Positions 54,809-64,000 of a stretch of 64,000 nt of DNA are shown piece after piece. The DNA lies in the NCBI GenBank assembly GCA_039881045.1, contig JAYWVB010000032.1, positions 62,001 through 126,000 on the forward strand, given 5' to 3'. The notes below the pieces were generated by a model. The model saw only the letters and a program-made list of their open reading frames with translations, searched no databases and had not been told where the DNA came from. A program made the translations under genes and the position numbers. The DNA is from Chaetomium olivaceum (taxonomy: Eukaryota > Ascomycota > Sordariomycetes > Sordariales > Chaetomiaceae). Position 1 is the first letter of the stretch, and every line of letters starts with the position of its first letter.

Positions 54809-57800
54809 TCAGTATCCCAACGGAACCCTCTCCTCGAACGCCAGGAAACCATGGAACATAATCAACTGCTCGCCTGTCGCGAAGGCCACCGCCGTTTTCG
54901 TTACCGCCGCGATTACTACATTGCCACCCATGTACCATGTCGGCGGAATGAAGAAGTGCCGCGTGTAATGGGCGGCTTGGCGCAGGTGCTTGAGTCCGAT
55001 GGAGCTAATCCAGCCCATTGTGTCGATGAAGTACAGCGTGTGCTTGAGTACGCCGACGACCGTCCGCACTTGTATCTTGTTCGAGGCGAGGAACTGCACG
55101 TTGGCCTCTCCTAGGTTCTCTAATGCGAATAGTTTCGATACGTCAAGTGCAGCGAAACAAGTGGGCTGATGCCGGTCTGAGGATGGGGCGCATAGAACCA
55201 GGTAGGGCGAGCCAGGGAGGCCAAACCAAGCACCGTTCATAATGTTGGAGAGGTCGAAAGAAGGCGGAAAGCCAGCGACTGCGATGCCTTGGGCGGGCGA
55301 GAGTCGACCCAGTGAGACCCAGTCGAATAGGTGGATCTTCCCGGACTGGAACGCTATCAACTGCGACGGAGTGGAAGGGTGGCTTGAGCAGAAGCTTGCT
55401 GGAAAATCCAGTTTAGCTGAGACAGAGGCTCCGCAAACCGTAATGAGTTTCAGCCTTGCATCGGTACGGACAAATATGGACGTGGCGTCAGGGCTCAGCA
55501 ATGCTTGTCGAACAATATCCCGTTCGTGATAATCCAGTATCGCCGTGGCTTCCGGTTCGTTGCTATCGAAGGACAGCTGGTTAAAAATGCAGTGGTTGTT
55601 TGCGTCGAGGCTGAGCAGGATATTGTTGGCGTCATTCTAGTCCAACTGCTTAATGCGTGCGAAGCCGCCGTGGAGTCTTAGCTTTTTGACAACCTTGCCC
55701 GAGACTCCGTCACAGATATCAACCGAGCCATTTGCTCTCCCAACAAAGAGAAGCCCACGCTCTGTCCTTTGGATGACGGTTACTACCTGGCGCCATTGGA
55801 AGGCGTGGGCGAAGGAAGAACTCGGCTGCTGTGGTCGGATCTCCTCGCTCGGTTCAAATGAGCTGTCCCCAAATTCATCGTTTGGGACCAGCACGAGTGG
55901 TTCCCAAACATTGCAGGACTGCGCCCTGATCTCGAATAAACGGCGGTTATCGGCTGAAAAGGCGAGCCCGCATAGCCGTAAGCCTTGGTCGGGTGGTTGG
56001 ACTCGATAGAGCGGTTGTAAGGTCTCGAAAAGCAGAAGGTGTATGACACCATCCTCAGCACCGCCAGCAAGAACGCGACCATCCGACGTGCTGGCTAGCA
56101 TAACGAGAGAGTATGGTAGATTAACTTTCACAGTTTGTTCGCGTGTCCAGGGGTTACACAGGACGACGTCGCCATCCTTATACGAGATGGCCAGCAGATC
56201 CAGCTCGGCGATGGGATTAAACGCCAGGTCGAGAGCTGGCGGAGACGAATAGACTCCCTCGTACCCGTCCCTCTCAAAGTTGCCCACTTTTTCCACAGCC
56301 TCCAAGTCCCAGATAAACACGGATGAGTTGCGGTACGTCAAAGCAGCCAGCTTTTGTTCACCATCAATGCGAACATGTTCTGCGGCCGCCCAAGACCCCA
56401 TCTCCTCCTCGTTATCGGAGGAATCAGAATCTTGGAGCGAGTGGAGGAGAACAGCTTCACCACTCGAGCCAGAAACGGTCTCGAATGAGCTTATTGTACA
56501 TCTTGCAGAATCGGAAAGAAGTATGCGTGTCCCTTCTCTGTCGAAAACTACCTGGTCTGGGGTAAAGTCGAGGTCTTGTGCCCAGAGACAGGGAAAAGAA
56601 GGGCCGCTGGACCGCCGTACATCCCAGAGCATCAGCTTACGCACACTGCATGATGCCAAAAACGAGGAGGACGGATCAAATGCCAACTGCCGCACCTTCT
56701 TGCCGTGGACGAGAGTGTCGACGGACTCGAAGGTGCCAAAGCCAACCGTGTCGTAGATATGGACGTCGCCATTTTTGAGGCCAACAGCAAGGAGTCGTTC
56801 GCAGCAGGAAATCGACATGGCCTCGGCCGAGAACAGGTATGAGGTAAGTCTGTCGCTCCAATTTCATCCAAACAGCCGGTTATTCTTAGCCGCTTGTTGG
56901 TTTTAGCGAATAATTGCCGAATACTCGATGCGGGTGGACAGAGGTAGGGAATTATGAAGTGTATCGAGGATGGCGAGGCCAAGAGCCCGGAATGGAACGC
57001 CGCGACCAGATGATGGATATCCTTCACCCATGCTGACACCGCCTGAACGAGTGGCGGAAATAGGTGATAGTTTGCTTGCCGGGCCAGGTATGCCTTCAGC
57101 CCCTGAGATGTTTGTTGTAGGGTAGAAAGACTGCCTGACTCGGCCACCCGCTCGATCCATGTCAAAACGTTTGATCGCAGAAACGCGTTAAGTTGGATGA
57201 GAAGTGCATCACCCGAAGAGGTGCTATGCATCAGGTGGTACCCGAAGTTTGCTGCGGCGTAAGAATCCAAGGGTCCGGCACCCTTCGTCAAGGTGGAAGC
57301 AGCCGCACGACGTATTTTCGGCGGTGAAAAGTTCAAGCCGCAGAGCGTCGTGAGACATACAGCAGCAATTTTGGAATGAGCCATCGGCCGATCGATCCAA
57401 AGGCCCTCTCTACGACGGGTCAGGAAACTGGATGCTGTGGCATGGGTGACGTGGACTCGCGACTGGCCATCCACGAAGATTAGGTGTCCTGTGAGGGTTT
57501 CTAATTGTCCCGATGATGCTGTCAGGGTGCGGTCAAGGTCGAGTTTGACTGCTTCCGCAAGTTCCGCCATCGTGAGCGCCCTCGTCGAGCATATAACCCA
57601 TTTCAGGATGCAAGTAGCAAGTTCGCGGTTTGATGATGCAACAATCGAGTCGGCGATACGAGAGTAGAAACCATCCATCTCGGAGGGCATGGTTTGTAAG
57701 ACTTCTTGCATATCCTCCACGCTGAATGTATTCTCCAGCCTTGTCACAATGAGCGAGGCCCAGAGAAAAATGCCGTTCGATTTGGACAGTACGTTCGAGA

Positions 57801-59930
57801 GGAACATATCGTCGGACTCCGTGCTTTGGAGCTGTGGGCACCGAGCTTGCAAAAAGTTTTGGATATCGCGCAGTGATCCGGACTGCCCAGTGGTTAACTG
57901 CTTGAACTGAACGTGCTCTTGTGTTAGCAATCTTTCCAACTGCCCCCCGGGCCGGCTGGTCATGAAAACTCGGACGGGCGTGGTGTGATGGAGCTTCGAC
58001 AGCATTGCAACCAACGCCAGTGCCCCGTTGCTAGAACATTCATCGACCGCATCTATGACCCAAAATTGGGGTTTCAGTGATTCTAGACAGAAAATGCGTT
58101 GGACAAAAAGTTTGTTCCACAGCATGTGATGGTCGCCGTGGCTGACCCGTACGCCGTCTTCAACCATAGAGACAATTGCGCGCCGAACTTCGTAGCTCGA
58201 TTCCGCCATCTGGAAAGCGAGTGATCGAAGCAACGCTGCAATAGTGGACGCGGCTTTGTCGCTGTGTCTGAAGAAGTAGAAGCTACAATCAAGGTTGCAA
58301 GCTTCGAGATATCTGACAACGTGACCGGACGCCACCGACTTGCCGGTACCCGGCCGACCTGTGAGCCACAAGATCCTTGCGTTTTCTTCGATTTCGTGTG
58401 ATGTTTGTTGCGACAGACCGTCGTATTCTCCACAATCTAGGCCGTTGACCCAATGTTGGAATGCATCGTCGGCGGTCAGCCACTGGCAAGAACCTTGATG
58501 CTGCTTTTCGTTGATTGCCAAAAGAACAGAATCGGGGCGCTGCTCTCCCAGAAGGAAAGAGCAAATTTGTTTCATTTGCTCTCTGTATTCGTCACGCCGT
58601 TGAAATGAACCTTGCCCCGTGTTGGATCAGCTGGCCACCAGACAGAATAGTGCGGTAAAACAAACTGTCCGTTTCAAGTTCCTCTATGGTGGTGAGAAAT
58701 GTTCTTTGCAGGAGAATATAATTCGAACTCATCGGGCTTTCAAACTTGCAGAGATGGCGGTGGTCGGCTTCGACATATTGGATACGTTCTCCGGGTAACC
58801 CTAGCGGAATTGACGTGAATAGACAAGTCTTGCGAGTCACAGATGATGGATGTCTGTGGAGAACGACATACCAAGTATAGCCGACTCTTTCTCAACCACA
58901 AACGCCGAGAATGGGCCAAAGGCTGTCGGGATCCCCTCGAAAAAGGACCAAAGACGTACATTGCTACAGACATGGCGGAACTCATCGTTGATTTGTTAGT
59001 GGATGTTAGCCGTACTGTCCTGATACCTTATTGTTGAGGGTGTTCGGAACGGAGCCCGAGGGTATCTGGACTAACATTCAGAGCGCCATTTCCAGGAACA
59101 AGGTCGTCGAGATAGGCTTTGCTCCCGTGACCGGCGGCACACCGGATAATCCGTGCGATCTGGGCCGAATCGGCGCCGCGATGGGGCGTCCCCAAGAAGT
59201 ACATGGTGTGAATTCGATCGCGCACGCGTTTGTAGGTCGGGTCGTTGCCAGCTAGCAGATAAGCCTGTGGATGTGAGCATGGAACTGGGGAACAACAGAG
59301 GTTAGGAAGAAGCCCGAAACGCTTGGTCCAAGATGGTAGGCCAAGTGATGACGAAACTGGCCTTACCTTTTTGACGACCAACCCTCCCATACTATGAGCA
59401 ACAAACACGATTGGCGTCTGATACCCCAGTCAGCGAGTAACAATAAGAAGTCAGCAAGCCGGAACAGGAACTCCCACATCACCATTCTTGCGCAACTCTG
59501 GTGAGTTATGGATATCGGCAAGCAAAGCCTGGGCAAAATCATGCACGGTGAGGAAGCTCTCTCTCCTCGAAGCATCAGAGTTGTAGCCATAGCTGTGCAA
59601 TCGGACGTGTCTGAATCCGACCTCGTTTGGCAACCACTCCTTAGGCCAAAACATGCCCGGTTCTTGGGAATAACTCCATGTTTTCCTCGATCCACCAAAA
59701 AGCCCGTGTACCTGTTCAACGGTTAGTCGCTCGTTTCAAAGAACCGCTGCGGTACGCACAAATATGAAGTCAATTCGGGGTTCCGATGGCTCATGTAGAA
59801 GGTTTAATCCAAAAGAGCCCTTGGCGTCGACTGTAGATAAAATCTTATCTCTGGAGGAACTCCCACTCGACCGACGGAGCCTGCTTTCGATGAATGCGAG
59901 CGACGTATTTCCAAACTTTCCATGGTTCAT
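54809..59930 (-). pseudogene. STAND/NLR protein: SesB-like esterase, NACHT, WD40 repeats; carries a stop and a frameshift
   Basis: Read leftward from ATG 59930. Exon 1 ends 'EPRIDFIF' at 59760 and joins (donor gtgcgt) 'VHGLFGGSRKTWSY' at 59711. The alpha/beta-hydrolase domain continues 'FRHVRLHSYGYNSDASRRES', the nucleophile elbow 'VFVAHSMGGLVVKK' and 'IHTMYFLGTPHRGADSAQIA'. 'INDEFRHVCSNVRLWSFFEG' follows, but no AG acceptor precedes it. NACHT: Walker A 'ILWLTGRPGTGKSVASGHVV' (about 58340-58380), Walker B 'FWVIDAVDEC', 'VRVFMTSRPGG'. Near 56830-56880 the frame changes, then WD40-type repeats run on ('LAVGLKNGDVHIYD', 'QLAFDPSSSFLASCS', 'KLMLWDV'). TAG at 55639-55637 stands where 'KQLD-W-ND' would be expected; the frame then continues 'ANNILLSLDANNHC' to the end at 54809. 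Such proteins function in allorecognition and regulated cell death. At least two lesions make it doubtful that this copy is active. Confidence 0.75.
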
Positions 59931-61172
59931 GATTAAAACCTGTGGTCACTCCCCTGGGGAAATCTGTTGGATTCGCCACACGTAACTGTTGAAAAGTCAT
60001 GGCACCGGAAACGGTCATGACACCGGAAACGGTCATGACACCCGGAAACTGACAAGGTACCGGAAACGGATTCATGACATTTTGGCACCACAAAGACTCG
60101 GATAACCACGGGTTAACTTGAGGAGACAAAGGAGAGATTTAGGATAAAGCCACTTGCTCTGAAGAACTCTGAGAGGAGGAGGGGATAGACAAAACAATCG
60201 ATCAATTCTTTCTCCCCATCTTTCCATCTGAATGTCGTTTCCAACAAAATCTCTGCCCAATCGCGGCGAAAAGTTAGCTTTTAGCCGTCTCACCATTCCT
60301 TTCTGGCCAAATACTAACAAGGGGGACTTTTAAAAGTTGTTCCAACAACGCGCAAAAGTCTTCGAACAGTTCAAAGTTCCAACTTCACAATTGTATCGCG
60401 ATGCCTTGCCCTCGAACCAGGTGGGACTTGAAGACGGGAACGCTGGCTCTACAGTGGGCACCACCATTCCGCCGGAACAGAGGTCCTGCGGCTGCCTGCG
60501 TCGGGGCTCATGCAAGGACCGGGAATCATGACTCCGAGCGCGAAGTCAACCAACCACAGACTCTCTGCTCGCGCCCAACCATAGACCACCAGCCAGCCGT
60601 GCCGGCCAGCCCAACGTGCGTGGGCATGCGGTTCCGCTGTTAATTATGTGCCCAAGTATGCACGTACAAACCAACAGCATGTGGGGAATGAGAAGGAACA
60701 AAGGCGGCTGCGTCTTGTTCAATGCTTTCCGACACTTATGTGCCTCGGCCGTGGGATGTTGGATGAGCCACATTTACTCCTCATCCCAAGTGCCCGATTC
60801 TCCCTCCTATACATCAAAGCATTTGCTCCATGTTTCGCCTTAGTTCGTCTTAGGTATCTTTCCTCTTAACCTTGCGTATGTACCAGCCTACCAGGTCACC
60901 TTAGCACCGCTAGGATTTGGGGCATGCCCACAGCGAAGCAAACCAACTCCCCGAGGGACAGTGGAGGCGGCAATGTCCAGTTATTAGATGATGCTGTTCT
61001 TGCCAGTGAGCTCAGTTGCTCCACGCTTGGAACCCCAACAATGGTTGTCGGCGGAGGACTTCAGCCAGTCGCGCCTACCGCCTAGGTAATCCTGTTAACC
61101 TGGCCAGGGCTCCCACCCCGCTCCCAAGTGCTTTCTGTGGTTCCTGGGGCCCCAAGCGCGTGGGCAGAGACG
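59931..61172. other. Intergenic region with minisatellite
   Basis: Left end holds the promoter of the NACHT-WD40 gene and the short tandem array described separately. The rest has only short frames without motifs. Confidence 0.5.
59996..60085. repeat. Minisatellite, about four imperfect 18-base units
   Basis: Units of the type 'gtcatgacaccggaaacg' repeat with small changes (gcaccggaaac, acaccggaaac, acacccggaaac, gtaccggaaac), just upstream of the STAND gene start. Confidence 0.8.
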
Positions 61173-62180
61173 ATGAAGATCGTAGTCCAGCTGGAAGATA
61201 GTAGTACAACGGAATTCTTCAAGAAGGTTGGTTAGCGTTCTAAAGTTTCCAAAGTGGAATTATTTTGGTCACTTCTAGATGCTAATAGTCACAAGGGCGC
61301 CTTTGGCCCTACAGGGGCAGATATGATGAAAGGGGCATTCGAAGCGGAGCAAGCCCTATACAACTATATTCCCGCCCTGGTACCCAAGCCCGTTGGATGG
61401 GGAACTAATGCCAGCGACCCGAATACTCACTTTTTACCTCTGTGAGTTTGTAGATATGTACGATCAAGTCCTAGCGCGAAGGACTGGGCAGCCGCCGTCT
61501 CTGTGCTTCACCTCGCCAGCAAAGGCAAATCTTCAACTGGACAATTCGGGTTCCATGTCACGACGCATTTAGCCAACGTCCCCATCAACAATCTGTGGAA
61601 CCCATCTTGGGAGCTATTTTGGGCCTAGCAGATGAGGAGCCTTTTTGATCAGGAGGAATCGGCCAACGGCCGCGACGAGGCCCTAGCAGAACTCAGGGCT
61701 GCATACTTCGACAAGGTTATTCCGAGGTATCTAGGACCGCTCGAAAATGAGGGCAGATCCATCACCCCGTGCCTCCTCCACTCTGACCTTTGGCCGGGAA
61801 ACGTCAAACCGAGAACGGCCATGGCTGAGCTCTGCTTATTCGATGCGTGCGCGTACTGGGGACACAATGAAGGTTTATCTGACGCGCTTTCCAAGAACTG
61901 CAACGTGTCCTTGCTAACGGAACGGGTAGCTGATCTGGCCGTTTGTTCCAACCCAAGATACAAGCTAGGCCAACCTGCCTTAGAGGAATACAAACACCTT
62001 GTGCCCCCTTCCGATCCTCAGACAGATTTCTATGAGAGAAATGCTCTGTATGCCATGAAATACCACGTGTTGTTGAACATCATGTATTCCGACAACACCG
62101 CGTTTCGAGAAAGGCTGGTGGAGGAACTCAAACTACTCTGTGGGAAATTGGATTCTGGTTCGTCTAAAACTCCGGCTTGA
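61173..62180 (+). pseudogene. Ketosamine-3-kinase/fructosamine-kinase family pseudogene
   Basis: The family phosphorylates protein-bound ketosamines, which leads to deglycation. An apparent first exon 'MKIVVQLEDSSTTEFFKK' starts at 61173. Next 'SHKGAFGPTGADMMKGAFEA' and 'EQALYNYIPALVPKPVGWGT' are seen, then a slip near 61440 leading to 'LCEFVDM'. Another slip leads to 'SAKDWAAAVSVLHLASKGKS', 'VPINNLWNPSWELFWA' and TAG at 61626-61628, where Gln (CAG) fits. The last part is open to 62180 and carries the kinase motif 'CLLHSDLWPGNVKP' with 'LFDACAYWGHNE'. At least two frameshifts plus the stop make this a pseudogene. Confidence 0.75.
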
Positions 62181-63381
62181 CGACGTGCGTTGCTGTGGTC
62201 GCAAAGATAAGGTACTCAAACCACGCGAGTTGAAGTTGGGTTTTCTCTCCCTCTTCCTTTCTTTTGTTTCTTTTCTCCTTTTAGTTCTCAGATATCCCTT
62301 TTCTTTTCATTCTCTTTTTTTTTACTTCTTATTTTAACGTCTTTTATTCCGCAACCTGATAAAAGTCCATGGTTGACTACATTCATTCAAGGCATTTATT
62401 TGATTTCTCGTTTGGAGTATGTGTGTACACTCGTAGAGACTTTAGAACTCGAATACTTTATCATTGAGGTACACTAGGGGGGCTCTCCTCTTACTCTCAC
62501 TCCGCTCCAACCAAAGTCTTCTCATTATCCGCCTTCGCAGCCCCCGTAGTCGGCACGAGTTGGCACGAGTCGGTACGGCAAAGAACTTTAACCCCTCCAG
62601 CGGATCCAATCCATAGCGCCGAGTTGCCCCTTCATGTAAAAGGAAAAACACACGGCCATTTCCAGTGACGCATTCACGGCAACCCGCCTGACATGATACG
62701 GCAGGCCATCCACCGTATTTTCCAGCAGCGGCTCGTCATCGCCAAACACTACGCACTACAGGCCGTACTCGCCGCGCCCCACCGAGTCGAGCGGTCGGTT
62801 CCCGCCGAGTCGTCTAGATGGCGGCGGGCTCAGCGGGACAAACTGCTTCTCGCTTCATAACCGCATGTGTTTGTTGACGCGCCAGGATAAATAAGCTGCA
62901 GAGACCAGAGGGGGCAGTAGCAGTGCCCGCGCAAGGGGTTGACGATGTGGGCGCCATTGGCGAGCGCGTCGGTAAAGAGGGCATGAATGTAGACGGGTTT
63001 GGTCTTCGCAGAGCGAGGCGGTTTTCGGGGATGGGGTCGTCCCAAGGCACGCCGACGGCAAGGTTGTCGATTGTGGGGACGATTTAGGAGAGGAATCTGT
63101 CGTCCCGGGAGCCGTGCACTCGGCCGCATCAGGTCGGGCTTACTGAGTCAGCAACTGCACTCGTGCATATTGCTGCCTTTGAGAGCCTCGTCCATCCGTT
63201 GTCATGGACCATGGCCTTCCCCTCACTGTCAGGGTCTCGGATACGGCTTGTCAATCCACCGCACAACACGCGAGTTCGGGTTACTGTGCGAAGAGATAAT
63301 TGTACGGTTCGTTAGAAAATACCGCTCCATATTATATCTATATTTCACCTAGAAGTTCCTAGGAACACACAGTAATTCGGG
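62181..63381. other. Gene-poor region with an unrecognised coding-like relic
   Basis: A T/C-rich tract lies at about 62245-62345. On the minus strand at about 62600-63070 two protein-like stretches occur in different frames ('VPWDDPIPENRLAL' and 'VDGLPYHVRRVAVNASLEMA'). Stops and frame changes interrupt them, so they may be a decayed gene of a family I cannot name. The final 200 bases are the promoter of the gene at 63382. Confidence 0.4.
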
Positions 63382-64000
63382 ATGGCTGATCCGATCTCCA
63401 TAATCGGCGCTGCCATAGGCGCCTTCCAGTTCTTTAAGGATCTTAAGAACCTGCGCGACAAATATGCGGGTGCCTCCGCAGCCGTCAAGGAGTTTCAGAA
63501 CGAGTGCCAGACGACACTGAACTACCTGACAATGATTGAGCAGGTGCTGAAGGACACACCCGATACTGTGTCACAGTCTGCAACTGGGGAGACGCTATGG
63601 GCCAGGTGCGGCCAGGCAGCAGACGAGGTCAGGAGCCTGGTCAACTCCTTTGCAATGGAGCTCCCCAGGGTAAAGGATAAGAAGAAAAACAAGCTTGGGA
63701 GGTGGGATAAAATGACGTTTATTTGGGACGAGGACTACTTCAACGACAAGGTGGCGGCCATCCGGAGCCAGCGAGGGATACTTGAGGAGATGAAGACCAT
63801 CGTGCCGATGTATGGACCCTGGCGTACTCCATACTCGCGAGCTAGCTGACGCTTTGGCATAGACATCAACTGAATATAGTCCTCAAAAATGCATTTCCGG
63901 AGGCCAACCGGCTCGCCCCACCAGTAGCAGGGGACAAGGAGCCTCGAGCGGTCAAATCAGAGAGCAACCTCCAAGAGGCTCTCATCAGTCAGCTAGTAGA
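63382..64000 (+). CDS. N-terminus of a STAND/ankyrin-type protein (3'-truncated by the window)
   Basis: ATG at 63382 opens 'MADPISIIGAAIGAFQFFKD', the helical N-terminal domain common at the front of fungal STAND and ankyrin proteins (PF17111-like). It is followed by 'FQNECQTTLNYLTMIEQVL' and a charged helical stretch. The frame appears to end at 63849, but an intron 63810-63862 (donor gtatgg, branch ctgac, acceptor atag) fits and joins 'KTIVPI' to 'HQLNIVLKNAF', which stays open to the window edge. The catalytic or repeat domains lie beyond the window. No lesions in the visible part. Confidence 0.72.

Overview
This is genomic DNA of a filamentous ascomycete, most likely a Sordariomycete and probably in the Sordariales. 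The evidence is short GT-AG introns of about 50-120 bases with CTRAC-like branch sites, split genes on both strands, plant-cell-wall enzymes (GH5, GH51), fungal-only families (Zn2Cys6 regulator, LaeA-like methyltransferase, DUF3632, DUF4360, killer-toxin-type GH18 chitinase, NACHT/STAND proteins) and long gene-poor stretches. The genus is inferred from gene content only.

Layout. 0-9.3 kb: the end of an unrecognised gene, a complete secreted GH5 endoglucanase, a decayed tandem duplication of about 2 kb carrying an orphan two-exon gene (copy A open, copy B with one TAG), and a serine-rich single-pass membrane protein. 9.5-20.1 kb: three large accessory genes, all damaged: a conserved Pezizomycotina protein with coiled coils, an F-box/ankyrin protein, and a P-loop STAND protein. 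21.5-33.0 kb: a small secreted six-cysteine protein, then what looks like a decayed secondary-metabolite locus. It holds a polyketide-synthase KS fragment fused to a laccase pseudogene, a Zn2Cys6 regulator, an MFS exporter and an FAD monooxygenase. 33-45.9 kb: a gene-poor zone with a Helitron-type helicase fragment that abuts a chitinase pseudogene, a DUF4360 pseudogene, a DUF3632 pseudogene and a MITE-like inverted-repeat element. 45.9-53.7 kb: a healthier metabolic island with a sugar transporter, a GH51 arabinofuranosidase (one nonsense codon), a LaeA-like methyltransferase and a small secreted protein. 54.8-64.0 kb: an esterase-NACHT-WD40 STAND gene with lesions, a ketosamine-kinase pseudogene, and the N-terminus of another STAND protein running off the window.

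Two themes stand out. First, the window mixes clean genes whose exon lengths add up exactly (GH5, both MFS transporters, methyltransferase, six-Cys protein) with many genes carrying isolated lesions. Most nonsense codons can be explained by single C-to-T or G-to-A changes (CAG to TAG; TGG to TAG or TGA), which suggests mild RIP or, for TAG at conserved Trp positions, possible A-to-I mRNA editing. Second, three otherwise conserved genes each need exactly one extra base in a homopolymer, so some frameshifts may be sequencing errors. The best candidates for new biology are the orphan gene in the tandem duplication, the KS-laccase junction with its surviving regulator/transporter/oxygenase set, the MITE-like element, and the TAG-at-Trp codons. 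All gene functions rest on motif recognition by eye; no database search was run.
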